From Acidobacteriota bacterium (lineage in GTDB: Bacteria; Acidobacteriota; Terriglobia; Terriglobales; Acidobacteriaceae): a DNA stretch of 64,000 nucleotides. Where the stretch lies: positions 1 to 64,000 of the forward strand of contig JAKAJO010000106.1 in the NCBI GenBank assembly GCA_021813745.1, written 5' to 3'. This document shows, one piece after another, positions 34,303-44,192 of the stretch (positions within the stretch are counted from its first letter, which is position 1; the number at the start of each line of letters is the position of its first letter). Position numbers and translations under genes: made by a program. A model generated the notes under the pieces. That model did no database searches, was not told the DNA's origin, and was given only the letters and a program-made list of their open reading frames with translations.

Positions 34303-37140
34303 TCAGCCTGTGTTTCTCAATCCCGCGGAGATGCCGCTGATCGTGGCCGCAATGGCGCGGTTCACCTCCGGCGTGTTTTCGCCGGCACGCTTGCGGCGCA
34401 GCATATCCACCTGAATCAGGTGCATCGGATCGACATACGGGTTGCGCAGCTTAATGGAACGCGCCAGCACCTGATTCTTTTCGAGCAGAGCCGCCTGTTC
34501 CGTAACCGCCAGCACCGCATTCACCGAGCGATAAAACTCCTCTTCGAACATCTCGTACACCCGCGCTCGCAACGCCTCATCTTCCACCAATGAGGAGTAC
34601 AACCGCGCCGTGGCCAGATCGACCTTTCCCAGCGCCATCTCTACGTTGCGCACCAGGTCAATGAAGAGCGGGAACTCACGCGCCATCGTCTTCAGCAGCT
34701 CCAGGGAACCTGTCCGCTCCATGTACTCCGTGAGCGCGAAGCCGACGCCGAACCACGCGGGCACCAGCAGGCGCGACTGCGTCCAGCCAAAGACCCACGG
34801 AATCGCGCGCAGGTCTGCGATATTGGGTGATGCCTTGCGACGCGCAGGGCGCGAACCGATCTTGGCATTTTCAAGCTCGCCCACCGGCGTCGACTGCTCG
34901 AAGTACGTGGCCACCGATGGATTCTCGAGCACGTGCTTGCGATAGAACCCAAAGGAGAGCGCGGAAAGCTCATCCAGCGCCTGTTCCCACTCGGTCTTCA
35001 GCACGCCGGTAAAATGCCCCTGCGGGTCGCGCGCATTGGGTCGCGCCAATGCGTCCAGCGAGGCTGCAATCATCAACTCCAGATTGCGCTCAGCCAACAC
35101 CTCGTCGGCGTACTTGAAGTTGAGCACCTCGCCCTGCTCCGTGATGCGAAGCTGACCTTCGAAGGCATCCATCGGTTGTGCAAAGATAGCGCGATGCGTC
35201 GGACCGCCGCCCCGGCCCACCGTTCCGCCGCGCCCGTGGAAGAGACGCAACTTCACGCCGCACTCACGTGCCACCACGTGCAGATCGCGATGCGCACGGA
35301 AGATCTCCCACGTGCTGGTCAGCATGCCGCCGTCTTTGTTGGAATCGGAGTATCCCAGCATCACTTCCTGCCAGTTGTCCCAGCTCTCCAGCAGCTTGCG
35401 ATAATCAGGCCGCGTCCAAAGCTCGCGGCACACTGCGGGCGCGTTGCGCAGATCTTCAATCGACTCGAAGAGCGGCACCGGCATCAGGCCCGGATCGCGC
35501 CCGGAGCCTTCCACACGCACACCGCCCAGCCGCGCCAGCCGCACCACGGTCAGGACGTCCTCCACCGTGGCGGCGCCGGAGATGACGTAATGGCGAATTG
35601 TCTCCGGTGCGCAACCGTTTTTGATTTCGGCCACCACGCGGAGGGTTTCCAGCACGGATGCGGTCTCTGCGGACAATAAGCCAGCGATCTCGCACCCAAT
35701 GGTGTCGGCAGCAACTTCCTTCCGAGCCGTGGCGTGCACGCGCGCATGCTGACGAATATCGAGGGTGTGCAAATGGAGGCCAAAGGCGCGGACCTGCAGA
35801 ATCAAGGGGTCAATCAAGGTGCGCGCAATGCGGATGCCCCCATTCGCAGCGAGCGAGGCACGCAGCGTCTCCAGGTCCTCCACAAACTCTGCAACGGACG
35901 CGTAGGGCGGCAAAGCCTGTGTCAGCTTGTCCTGGCCCTGAGCCAGCGTGTAGGCCATCACGGGCAGCGGACCCGGCACCGGCGCAGGCCGCTCCAGCGT
36001 GCGCTGCACCCGCGCCTTGAGGCAAATCACGAAGCGGCGATAATACTCGAATTCATATTGCGCGCCGAAGACTTGCGCCTCAGGCGTGTGCACCTGCTGA
36101 ATGTACGCGTCCAACTTCTCCATCAGTTCGGGGCTGACGGGCTTCTGCTGCGCGCTGGTGGTCAGCAGATCCATAATCGCGTTGAGACGCCGCTGGTAGT
36201 AAAGCAGCAGGTGACCACGGGCCAGTTGAATGGCGTCGCGCGTGACTTCAGGTGTGACAAAGGGATTGCCGTCGCGGTCGCCGCCAATCCACGAGCCGAA
36301 GCGCAGCACCTGCGGCAGCTCATGCGGCTCCACTTCCAGGCCATAGGAGGCGCGCAGTGCCTCGGCAATCTCGCGATACAGCGCCGGCAGCGTCGCGAAG
36401 ATGGAGACGTCATAATAATCGAGCCCCATCTTGATCTCGTCGTAGACCGTAGGCCTCCGGGAGCGCACCTCATCTGTCTGCCACAGGCTCGTGATCTCCG
36501 CCAGCACCAGTTCTTCCAGCTGCGCCAGATCCTGTTCTGGCATCGGAATGCGATCGAGCGTGGTGAGGAATTCGCCGATGCGGCGACGCTTCGACATCAC
36601 CGAACGGCGCGCCACCTCGGTGGGGTGCGCCGTGAAGACCGGCACAATCAGCACGCGCCGCAGCCATGCCATGGCCTCGTCTGCACTGATGCCCACACGC
36701 CGCATCTCCGCCAGCGTACCGGCCAGCGAACCGCGCTGACGTCCGGCCTCGCCGCTGAGCTGCAGCGCGATGCGCCGGCGCTTGCGGTGGTTGGTCTCCG
36801 CCAGGTTAATGAGCTCAAAGTAGAACGCAAACGCGCGCGACAGCAGAATCGCCCGGTCTACAGGCAGTGAGTGAACCAGGTCCAGAGCGCTGGCTCCATG
36901 CTGCGCCGCTTCTTCCGCACGGCCACGCGCCTCGGCGTCGCGCCGGCGAATCGTGCCCTGCCGCAGCGCCTCCACCTGCTGGTAGAACTCGTCGCCAACC
37001 TGCTCGCGCAAGACCGCGCCCAGCAGCGTTCCCAGCGAACGCACATCACGGCGCAGGGGAGCCTCTTTCAGCTCGCCGGACCGCGCCTCCAGTTCAGCCA
37101 GCCGCTGCGACCAGCTCTCGGGATTCCATAAAAGGGCCAT
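34303..37140 (-). CDS. ppc: Phosphoenolpyruvate carboxylase
   Basis: It carboxylates PEP with bicarbonate to oxaloacetate, refilling the TCA cycle. It has 945 residues, a full-length family member. Catalytic and signature motifs are present: FTAHPTEVARRS with His172, SWIGGDRDGNPFVT, GYSDSNKDGG with Lys602, the glycine loop HGRGGTVGRGGG, and the C-terminal NTG tail that contributes to inhibitor binding. The ATG is preceded by AAAGAAG. It follows the ABC-F gene by 52 bases on the same strand. Confidence 0.97.
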   Translation of the reverse strand: MALLWNPESWSQRLAELEARSGELKEAPLRRDVRSLGTLLGAVLREQVGDEFYQQVEALRQGTIRRRDAEARGRAEEAAQHGASALDLVHSLPVDRAILLSRAFAFYFELINLAETNHRKRRRIALQLSGEAGRQRGSLAGTLAEMRRVGISADEAMAWLRRVLIVPVFTAHPTEVARRSVMSKRRRIGEFLTTLDRIPMPEQDLAQLEELVLAEITSLWQTDEVRSRRPTVYDEIKMGLDYYDVSIFATLPALYREIAEALRASYGLEVEPHELPQVLRFGSWIGGDRDGNPFVTPEVTRDAIQLARGHLLLYYQRRLNAIMDLLTTSAQQKPVSPELMEKLDAYIQQVHTPEAQVFGAQYEFEYYRRFVICLKARVQRTLERPAPVPGPLPVMAYTLAQGQDKLTQALPPYASVAEFVEDLETLRASLAANGGIRIARTLIDPLILQVRAFGLHLHTLDIRQHARVHATARKEVAADTIGCEIAGLLSAETASVLETLRVVAEIKNGCAPETIRHYVISGAATVEDVLTVVRLARLGGVRVEGSGRDPGLMPVPLFESIEDLRNAPAVCRELWTRPDYRKLLESWDNWQEVMLGYSDSNKDGGMLTSTWEIFRAHRDLHVVARECGVKLRLFHGRGGTVGRGGGPTHRAIFAQPMDAFEGQLRITEQGEVLNFKYADEVLAERNLELMIAASLDALARPNARDPQGHFTGVLKTEWEQALDELSALSFGFYRKHVLENPSVATYFEQSTPVGELENAKIGSRPARRKASPNIADLRAIPWVFGWTQSRLLVPAWFGVGFALTEYMERTGSLELLKTMAREFPLFIDLVRNVEMALGKVDLATARLYSSLVEDEALRARVYEMFEEEFYRSVNAVLAVTEQAALLEKNQVLARSIKLRNPYVDPMHLIQVDMLRRKRAGENTPEVNRAIAATISGISAGLRNTG

Positions 37141-37192
37141 CTTCTTTTGATTATGCCTGATAGGATGTGACGCCCGTCTCAGGATTGCGTCT

Positions 37193-39163
37193 TCATGCGC
37201 TTTCCAGCTGCAGCATCAACTCTTCCCACTCCGCCGTCAGCGCTGCTGCCTGCGCGCGCAGTTCCTCGGCCAGCGCGGTGAGCCGCTCGGTCTCCGCAGC
37301 GGAGACAAAGACGCCCAGCTGAGCCTCCGTATGCGCCAGCGCCGCTTCCACGCGCGGCACTTCCTCTTCGAGAAAAGCACAGCGATCTTCCATCTGCTTC
37401 TGCTTGATGGGATTCAGCCGCCGCTTCCGGGCCGTGTCGTCGGGCCCGCCCTCAATCACAATCGTCGCGCCGGATGGTCTCGTGTGCTGGACAGCTTGAG
37501 CAGGTTCTCGCATTTCTCCACGAGGCAGAGCAGATGCGGCCGCGGCTGCCACCAGCGCCAGCGACTCCTTTTTGCGCAGATAGTCCTCGTAGTTGCCCTC
37601 ATACATCGTGACACTGCCGTTCTCCACCTCCAGCACCCGCGTCGCGAGCCGGTCGATGAAGTAGCGGTCATGCGATACAAAGATCACGGTTCCGCTAAAC
37701 GCCGCCAGCGCATCCAGCAGAACATCCTTCGCGCGCATGTCGAGGTGATTCGTCGGTTCGTCCAGCAGCAGAAAATTCGACGGCGACACCAGAATCCGCG
37801 CCAGCGCAAAGCGATTCCGCTCCCCGCCAGACAGCACACCCAACCGCTTGAAGACATCGTCACCCGAGAACTGAAAACAGCCCAGCAAGGAGCGCAATTC
37901 ACTCTCCGGAACCTTGAGCGCGGCACGACTGATGTCGTCCAGCATGCGCGCCTCTGCGTCCAGCACCTTGTACTGGTCCTGCGCGAAATACTCACTCACC
38001 ACGTTGTGGCCCAGTTTGATCGCTCCCGCCGTGGGCTCCTCCACGCCAGTGAGCAGCTTGATGAGTGTTGACTTGCCCGCACCGTTCACGCCCACCAGTG
38101 CAATGCGGTCGCCACGCTCGATGGAGAAGCGCACATTTTTGAGAACCTGCTTTTCGCCGTAGCTCTTTGAGAGGTCTTCAGCTTCCACGACCATGCGGCC
38201 CGAGGGCGGCGGCTGGGGAAACTTGAAGTGGATCACCGGCTCCTCTTCGGGAATCTCGATGCGCTCGATTTTCTCGAGCTCCTTGATGCGCGACTGCACC
38301 TGCTTCGCCTTGGTCGCCTGGGCGCGGAAGCGGCTGATGAAGGCTTCGAGATGCTCAATCTGCTCGCGCTGATTGCGATACGCCGCTTCCAGCTGCGCGC
38401 GGCGATCTTCTTTCTGCGTCAGATATCGTGTGTAGTTGCCGGAGTAGATCGTAAGCCGCTTGTTCCAGATCTCGACCGTGCGATCCACCGTAACATCCAG
38501 AAAATACCGGTCATGCGAGATGAGGATGTAGCCGAAGGGATAGCTCTTCAGATAATCCTCAAGCCAGTTGCGCGTTTCCAGGTCCAGGTGGTTCGTCGGC
38601 TCGTCCAGCAGCAGCAGGTTTGGCTTGGCCAGCAGTAGTTTGGCCAGCGCGATGCGCATCTGCCATCCTCCGCTGAATTCATCGGTCTTGCGCGACCAGC
38701 TCTCTTTGCTGAAGCCGAGCCCTGTGAGCAGGCTGCCTACCTGCGCGTCGAGAGCGTAGCCATCCAGTGCGTGAAAACGCTCCTGCAACATGGAGTAACG
38801 CTCGGCCGCAGCTTCATACTCCGCGCTGGCGTGATCCAACTCGGCAAGCTGTGCAGCCAGGCTCTCGCTCTCTGTCTGCATACCGCGCAGTTCGTCGAAG
38901 ACCGTCAGGCACTCTTCAAAAATCGTTCGCCCAGTAAGGCGCAGACCCTCCTGTGGCAGATAACCGATGGTCATGCCCCGGGTCTGCTGTAGCAGACCGT
39001 AGTCCAGCGGTTCGAGGCCGGCAAGTACCTTCATCAACGTCGTCTTGCCCGTGCCATTCGCACCCACCAGCGCGGTCTTCTCGTTGCTGCGGATGAGCCA
39101 GTTGGCCTCTGTGAAGAGGATGCGCGCACCAAAGCGCTTGCCAGCGTTTTGCAAAGAAAGCAT
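37193..39163 (-). CDS. ABC-F family ATPase (Uup/YheS/EttA-like translation factor)
   Basis: A soluble protein of 656 residues with two ABC cassettes and no membrane domain. The first Walker A is GANGTGKTT near residues 34-42, and the second is GVNGAGKST. Each cassette has LLLDEPTNHLD, with signatures FSGGWQMRIALAKL and LSGGERNRFALAR. A charged linker between them (EAAYRNQREQIEHLEAFISR) matches the P-site tRNA interaction motif, and the last ~90 residues form a coiled coil. Members of this family act on ribosomes to relieve stalling or antibiotic block. Which subfamily this is cannot be fixed. Confidence 0.94.
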   Translation of the reverse strand: MLSLQNAGKRFGARILFTEANWLIRSNEKTALVGANGTGKTTLMKVLAGLEPLDYGLLQQTRGMTIGYLPQEGLRLTGRTIFEECLTVFDELRGMQTESESLAAQLAELDHASAEYEAAAERYSMLQERFHALDGYALDAQVGSLLTGLGFSKESWSRKTDEFSGGWQMRIALAKLLLAKPNLLLLDEPTNHLDLETRNWLEDYLKSYPFGYILISHDRYFLDVTVDRTVEIWNKRLTIYSGNYTRYLTQKEDRRAQLEAAYRNQREQIEHLEAFISRFRAQATKAKQVQSRIKELEKIERIEIPEEEPVIHFKFPQPPPSGRMVVEAEDLSKSYGEKQVLKNVRFSIERGDRIALVGVNGAGKSTLIKLLTGVEEPTAGAIKLGHNVVSEYFAQDQYKVLDAEARMLDDISRAALKVPESELRSLLGCFQFSGDDVFKRLGVLSGGERNRFALARILVSPSNFLLLDEPTNHLDMRAKDVLLDALAAFSGTVIFVSHDRYFIDRLATRVLEVENGSVTMYEGNYEDYLRKKESLALVAAAAASALPRGEMREPAQAVQHTRPSGATIVIEGGPDDTARKRRLNPIKQKQMEDRCAFLEEEVPRVEAALAHTEAQLGVFVSAAETERLTALAEELRAQAAALTAEWEELMLQLESA

Positions 39164-39321
39164 GCCCTTCTATTTTCGCAGAGGTATCTGATCGTACAAA
39201 GGACGCCTGGCGCTCATAAGCACCGGGGGAACATGCGATGCCAGACGCGCGCTCCATCCCGTCGTTCGAGTATGATTCTTCAGGTGCGAAGCGCAAACGC
39301 TGCAGCACACGGGACGGAAGA

Positions 39322-40767
39322 ATGACCAGCACGACGGGCGACACATCCGAAGCGAAACCTCAACTGCGCAAGACAATGGGCTTCTGGGACGTGCTGCTTT
39401 TCAACATTGCCGCGGTGCTGGGGCCGCGCTGGATTGCCGCAGCGGGGCACAACGGAACATCTTCCATCAGTCTCTGGATTCTTGCCGCGGTTTTCTTCTT
39501 TGTTCCCGGCGCACTTGTGATCAATGAGCTTTCTTCGCGCTTTCCCAATGAGGGCGGTCTCTATGTCTGGTCACGCGAGGCCTTCGGCGACTTCCATGGC
39601 TTCGTCGCTGGATGGACCTACTGGATCTACACGGTCTTTTATTTTCCAGGCCTGCTGCTCGCCAGCGCCTCCATGGCAGCCTACATCATGGGCGGGCGCG
39701 GCATTGCTCTTGCACAGGATCGCACTTTTCTTCTGTTCGTATCGCTGGCAATGCTGCTTGTGGCCGTTCTGCTCAACATCATCGGCCTCAACGTCGGGAA
39801 GTGGCTCCAGAACGCAGGCGGCGTGGGCACGTATGTGCCGCTGCTGATGCTGGCGGTCATCGCTGCAGTCTTTGTACTGCGCCATGGTTCCGCCACGCAC
39901 TTCACGCTCGCCAATATGATGCCCGCGTGGAATTGGGACACAGTCAACTTCTGGTCGCAGATTGCCTTCGCGTTCACAGGACTTGAGCTTGTCTCCGCCA
40001 TGAGCGAAGAGGTTCATCATCCGCAACGTACCCTGCCACGGGCGGTCTTCGGCGCGGGCGCTCTGATTGCACTCATGTACATCGTGGGCACCTTTGCCGT
40101 CCTTGCGCTCGTCCCTGCCACGGACATCGATCCGCAAAGTGGTGTCTTTCATGCCATCACTGTCGGCTCGGTCGCAATGCGCCTCGGCTTCCTTGGAGTT
40201 CTTGCAGCACTCCTCGTCACAGCGGGCAACGCCGGCGGTGTGGGGACTACGGTAGCCGGCGTGGCGCGCATACCGTTTGTCGTGGGCATCGACCGTTATC
40301 TGCCGGCGGCCTTTGGAAAGATTCATCCGCGATGGAAAACACCGTACATTTCCATCCTCGTGCAGGCCTGTGTTTCCGGCGGCATCCTGCTGGTGAGCCA
40401 GGTGAACGAGACAACGCGCGGCGCCTATCAGTTCCTGATTGATGCGGCCATCATTCTCTACTTCATTCCGTTCCTGTATATGTTTGCCGCCGTCATCAAG
40501 CTCGCTCGCCGCAAAGACCGCACAGAAAATCCGCATGCCGTGCTCGTTCCCGGAGGCGTAACCGGAGCGTGGATCGCGGGTGGCCTGGGAATTCTGGTGG
40601 TGCTGCTTGGCATCATCGTCTCGCTGATTCCACCCGGCGACTCGTCCGACAAGCTCGGCTTTGAGCTCAAGCTCGTCGGCGGTACTCTGGTTTCCATTTT
40701 GCTCGGGCTCTTTCTTTACTGGCGCGGCGCGCGTTCCAAGCAGATGGAGTCGAAAAGCCTGGAGTAG
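39322..40767 (+). CDS. APC-superfamily amino acid permease
   Basis: A 481-residue inner-membrane transporter with about 12 hydrophobic helices. TM1 begins GFWDVLLFNIAAVLGPRW with the helix break typical of LeuT-fold APC proteins, and ELSSRFPNEGGLYVW is the classic loop after TM2. TM6-like FTGLELVSAMSEEVHHP is also typical. The ATG at 39322 has ACGGAAGA upstream; an in-frame ATG at 39238 would add hydrophilic residues. It diverges from the ABC-F gene and converges on lutC. Amino acids, including glutamate-type or polyamine substrates, are plausible, and lactate is not expected for this family. Confidence 0.9.
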   Translation: MTSTTGDTSEAKPQLRKTMGFWDVLLFNIAAVLGPRWIAAAGHNGTSSISLWILAAVFFFVPGALVINELSSRFPNEGGLYVWSREAFGDFHGFVAGWTYWIYTVFYFPGLLLASASMAAYIMGGRGIALAQDRTFLLFVSLAMLLVAVLLNIIGLNVGKWLQNAGGVGTYVPLLMLAVIAAVFVLRHGSATHFTLANMMPAWNWDTVNFWSQIAFAFTGLELVSAMSEEVHHPQRTLPRAVFGAGALIALMYIVGTFAVLALVPATDIDPQSGVFHAITVGSVAMRLGFLGVLAALLVTAGNAGGVGTTVAGVARIPFVVGIDRYLPAAFGKIHPRWKTPYISILVQACVSGGILLVSQVNETTRGAYQFLIDAAIILYFIPFLYMFAAVIKLARRKDRTENPHAVLVPGGVTGAWIAGGLGILVVLLGIIVSLIPPGDSSDKLGFELKLVGGTLVSILLGLFLYWRGARSKQMESKSLE

Positions 40768-40792
40768 CCGCGCAAGGATTGCGGGACTCCGC

Positions 40793-41449
40793 TCAGTCTC
40801 CGACGATCAGAACATCCAGAAAGCGCGGCCCGTGCACCCCCTTGATGCGTGTCATCTCAATGTCCGCCGTTGCTGAAGGCCCGGAGACAAACGTCGTAGG
40901 CAGATGCGCCGTCGCATCCAGGCGCGCAAAGCACTCCGGCACGGTCTCGACAATCTGCGAGGCAAAAACGATGCAGAGGTGGTAATCGGGCACAAGCGAG
41001 AGCTTGCGCGGTCCCTGCGCCGCTGCGTTCTGCAAGACAATCGATCCGGTCTCGGCAATCGCCACCGTGCAACCGGTCAGCACGCCGTCCAACTGGTCGA
41101 GTTGATGGGCATCGAATGCGGCTGCCTTCTCAAACTCAAACCCGGTAGGCAGCCACACGCTCGGCAGATCATCTGGAATGCCAATTCGCTTCCGCCCGCG
41201 ATGCCCGAGCAGGCCTGCGACTGCGGATGGGATGTCGTTGGAAGAGACACGCTGCACACCAGCGTCATACTCTTCGAGCCGATGCGCAAAGAGGGCGAGC
41301 AACTCTTCGCCGGGCTTCGTGGCCGTCTGCTGATAGTTGCGCGGAATCGCCTCATAGGTGCTGCGCCGATGCGCATCGTCGCGCTCCGCAGGCACACGCA
41401 GTGCCCCGCGAATCCTGCCGAGAATCGCAGAACGCGCGTCACTCGCCAT
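40793..41449 (-). CDS. lutC: Lactate utilization protein C (LUD domain)
   Basis: The 218-residue LUD-domain subunit of the LutABC L-lactate oxidation complex. The family core is GCTVAIAETGSIVLQ, followed by LSLVPDYHLCIV and FVSGPSATADIEM; the last matches the conserved SATADIE signature. The ATG overlaps the end of lutB by 11 bases and AAGGGG stands upstream, so expression is coupled. The three-gene order lutA-lutB-lutC matches the known operon. Confidence 0.95.
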   Translation of the reverse strand: MASDARSAILGRIRGALRVPAERDDAHRRSTYEAIPRNYQQTATKPGEELLALFAHRLEEYDAGVQRVSSNDIPSAVAGLLGHRGRKRIGIPDDLPSVWLPTGFEFEKAAAFDAHQLDQLDGVLTGCTVAIAETGSIVLQNAAAQGPRKLSLVPDYHLCIVFASQIVETVPECFARLDATAHLPTTFVSGPSATADIEMTRIKGVHGPRFLDVLIVGD

Positions 41450-42920
41450 CGTGATTCCCCTTTTCAGCCTTCCCTGGCCCGCTCGCGGCAGACTCCCTCT
41501 GTGCCCACCAGTCGCGGAAGGTTTGCTGCGGCAGCGCTTTCAGGTCGCGCGTTTGCGTCCAGCCGGAAAGCATGAATGGCAGATGCTCGATAAATCCGTT
41601 CTTTGAGACAAACATCTTCTGCGCCAGTTGGCCCATGTGCTGCGCCAGCGTAAATCGCCCAGCGCCGCCCATGGCAAATCCTGCGGCCTGCATGCCGATG
41701 TTCCATGCGCCCAGCTTGCCGCCCAGCGTGCTCTGGTCCTGCTCCACCACCTTGCCGCGAAGATGAATCAGCACCTCAGGGATATTGATCTTGACCGGGC
41801 ATACTTCGTAGCAAGCGCCGCACAGCGACGACGCGTACGGCAGCGTGCGCCCCTGCTCCATGGAGTGCAATTGCGGCGTCAGGATTGCTCCAATCGGCCC
41901 CGGATAGACGGACTCATACGCGTGACCGCCCGTCTGGTGATAGACAGGACAGGCGTTGAGGCAGGCCGCGCAGCGAATACACTTCAGCGTTTGGCGCGCC
42001 TCGGCCTCGCGCAAAATCGGGCTGCGGCCATTGTCAAGCAGGATAACGTGAAACTCCTTTGGCCCGTCACCCTCGTGCACACCGGTCCAGATGGAGTTGT
42101 AGGGATTCATGCGCTCGCCCGTGGCTGAGCGCGGCAGCGTCTGGAGCATCACCTCCAGGTCGCGGAAACGCGGAATGACCTTCTCAATGCCCACCAGCGA
42201 GATCAGCACATCCGGCAGCGTCAGGCACATGCGCCCGTTGCCTTCCGACTCCACAATGCAGACTGCGCCGTTCTCCGCCACCAGAAAATTTGCGCCGGAA
42301 ACCGCCACCTTGATGCGCAGGTACTTTTCGCGCAGGTAAGCTCGCGCGGCCGCGCACAGGTCCTCCGGCTTATCGCCGAGCTCAGGCAATTGCAACTCAC
42401 GCTGAAAAATCTCGCGCACCTGCTGGCGATTCTTGTGCAGCGCCGGCACCACGAAGTGCGAAGGCTTGTCGTGCCCAAGCTGCACAATGAGCTCGGCCAG
42501 GTCCGTCTCATGCGGGCGAATGCCGTTGGCTTCGAGATGGCGATTGAGCCCAATCTCCTCCGAGGTCATCGTCTTGATCTTGATGACCTCTTTGGCCTGA
42601 TGGCTCTGAATCAGCGCAAGGATGATGCGATTCGCCTCAGCCGCATCACGCGCCCAGTGCACCGTGCCGCCCGCGCGTGTGCAGTTGCGCTCAAATTCGA
42701 TGAGATACTCGTCGAGATGCTCCAGCGCGTGCGCGCGAATGGCTGAGCCCGCCTCGCGCAACGCTTCCCAGTCCGGCAGCTCGCCCACCACGCGGTTGCG
42801 CTTGGCCTGAATGACGTCCGTCGCGTGGCGCACGTTTCTGCGAATCTGCGAGTCAGCCAGCAGCTCCTTCGCTGCCTCGGGAAAACTGCGATTCGACCAG
42901 TATGACTGCGGCGCGCTCAT
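41439..42920 (-). CDS. lutB: Lactate utilization iron-sulfur protein B
   Basis: A 493-residue iron-sulfur subunit of LutABC, which oxidises L-lactate to pyruvate. An N-terminal LUD-like domain (GVTGVNF-type segment here AVSGANFLVAENGAV) is followed by two ferredoxin-like 4Fe-4S clusters, CIRCAACLNACPV from Cys314 and CGACYEVCPVK from Cys367, and a C-terminal DUF3390-type region. The ATG at 42920 overlaps the stop of lutA (ATGA); a longer upstream frame is not used. Electrons presumably go to the quinone pool, but the acceptor is not visible. Confidence 0.95.
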   Translation of the reverse strand: MSAPQSYWSNRSFPEAAKELLADSQIRRNVRHATDVIQAKRNRVVGELPDWEALREAGSAIRAHALEHLDEYLIEFERNCTRAGGTVHWARDAAEANRIILALIQSHQAKEVIKIKTMTSEEIGLNRHLEANGIRPHETDLAELIVQLGHDKPSHFVVPALHKNRQQVREIFQRELQLPELGDKPEDLCAAARAYLREKYLRIKVAVSGANFLVAENGAVCIVESEGNGRMCLTLPDVLISLVGIEKVIPRFRDLEVMLQTLPRSATGERMNPYNSIWTGVHEGDGPKEFHVILLDNGRSPILREAEARQTLKCIRCAACLNACPVYHQTGGHAYESVYPGPIGAILTPQLHSMEQGRTLPYASSLCGACYEVCPVKINIPEVLIHLRGKVVEQDQSTLGGKLGAWNIGMQAAGFAMGGAGRFTLAQHMGQLAQKMFVSKNGFIEHLPFMLSGWTQTRDLKALPQQTFRDWWAQRESAASGPGKAEKGNHDGE

Positions 42921-43654
42921 GCCTGCCCTCCGGTGGACGCCAGAATCTCCGCAATGTGCGCCGTACGCACCAGCGTGCGCTGACGATGCAGCGATCCATA
43001 GATGTGCATCAGGCAGGAGTTGTCCACCGCCGTGCAAACCTCGGCGCGCGTGTTCAACACCGTGCGTACTTTTTCCGCCAGCATCGCCGAGGAGACGTCC
43101 GCATTCTTGATCGAGAAAGTCCCGCCAAACCCGCAGCACTCCTGGGGATTCTCAATCGGCAGCAGTTCCAGCCCGCGCACCTTGTTCAGCAGCCGCACTG
43201 GAATATCGCCCAGGTGCAGGCTGCGTTGCGAGTGGCAGCTGGTATGGAGCGTCACCTTGTGCGGGAATGTCGCGCCCACATCCTCCACGCGCATTTTTTT
43301 CACCAGCAGCTCTGTAAACTCATACACCCGCGGCAGCAGCGCCGTGACATCCTCGGCCAGCTTCGTGTCGCCCGCCATTTCCGCAGCCTTGAGATAGTGG
43401 TCGCGCATCATCGATATACAGGAACTGGATGGCGCAACCACCAGTTCCGCGTCGCGATACACGTCCACAAAATGGCGGATGATGGGCACCGCCTCTTTCA
43501 GGTAGCCGGTATTCCAATGCATCTGGCCGCAACAGGTCTGCTCCTTGCGGAACTCGATCGTGTGCCCCAGTCGCTCCAGCACGCGCACCACCGCCTTGCC
43601 CGTTTCAGGAAACAAGGTGTCGTTATAGCAGGTGATAAAGAGCGATATGCGCAA
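42917..43654 (-). CDS. lutA: Lactate utilization protein A (CCG-domain Fe-S protein)
   Basis: A 245-residue protein with two cysteine-rich CCG domains. The signatures are QTCCGQMHWN in the first half and PQECCGFGGTFS in the second, each with its partner Cys, as in heterodisulfide reductase B and glycolate oxidase GlcF. It opens RISLFITCYNDTLFPE, the family start. The start chosen is TTG at 43654 because AAGGAGA lies 5-6 bases upstream; an in-frame ATG at 43693 would add residues not found in the family. First gene of the lut operon; the 122-base gap upstream holds its promoter. Confidence 0.92.
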   Translation of the reverse strand: MRISLFITCYNDTLFPETGKAVVRVLERLGHTIEFRKEQTCCGQMHWNTGYLKEAVPIIRHFVDVYRDAELVVAPSSSCISMMRDHYLKAAEMAGDTKLAEDVTALLPRVYEFTELLVKKMRVEDVGATFPHKVTLHTSCHSQRSLHLGDIPVRLLNKVRGLELLPIENPQECCGFGGTFSIKNADVSSAMLAEKVRTVLNTRAEVCTAVDNSCLMHIYGSLHRQRTLVRTAHIAEILASTGGQA

Positions 43655-43776
43655 CAGGTTCTCCTTCCTACATCGCATCTGCCGCGCACTCACGGCGGGC
43701 CCAGGGCACTGCTCCTCTCATCATGTCAAAGAGAAAGAAGTGTGTCTAATGAAATCACGTTCCCCTGCCAAGCCGC

Positions 43777-44055
43777 TCAATGCACTTTGTCCGCTTCGCC
43801 CGCGAGGGCAAAGTCCTTTTCCGTCAAGCCTCCAGCATCATGCGTCACCAGTGCAAGGCGCACGCAGTTGTAGCGAATGTCGATGTCCGGATGATGTCCT
43901 GCCTTCTCCGCGAGCTCTCCCACACGGTTGACAAAGGCCAGCGCCTCTCGAAAATCTCGAAAGGCAAATTGGCGAACTAATTCGCCGTTCTCCACCTGCC
44001 ACTCGGGCAACTCTGCAAGACGCGCACTCAGCCTGGGTCCGGTCAGAATGGACAT
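43777..44055 (-). CDS. phhB: Pterin-4a-carbinolamine dehydratase
   Basis: A 92-residue enzyme that dehydrates 4a-hydroxytetrahydrobiopterin, recycling the cofactor of aromatic amino acid hydroxylases. The family motif is intact: EKAGHHPDIDIRYN with the paired His residues, then VTHDAGGLTEKD. GGAGGTGATGCC directly precedes the ATG at 44055, so the longer frame to 44115 is not used. No phenylalanine hydroxylase gene is in the window, so its partner may be elsewhere or it may act in molybdopterin or other pterin chemistry. Confidence 0.93.
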   Translation of the reverse strand: MSILTGPRLSARLAELPEWQVENGELVRQFAFRDFREALAFVNRVGELAEKAGHHPDIDIRYNCVRLALVTHDAGGLTEKDFALAGEADKVH

Positions 44056-44192
44056 GGCATCACCTCCCGACGCGCAGCAAGCCTGAAGCCAGGCTGCCTG
44101 CGCCATCTCGACCATTGTAGGGCGGATGGCGCAGACACGTATCCCGATGTGCTAAGGCGGAGTCGCCATCTCGACGGCCGTCTTCGCCGCGA

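Noticed and set aside
33241..34593. 450-codon plus-strand frame opposite the DUF3863-like and ppc genes
   Set aside because: It spans the ends of two genes on the other strand. Both real genes carry clear signatures (Tat signal, PEP carboxylase motifs).
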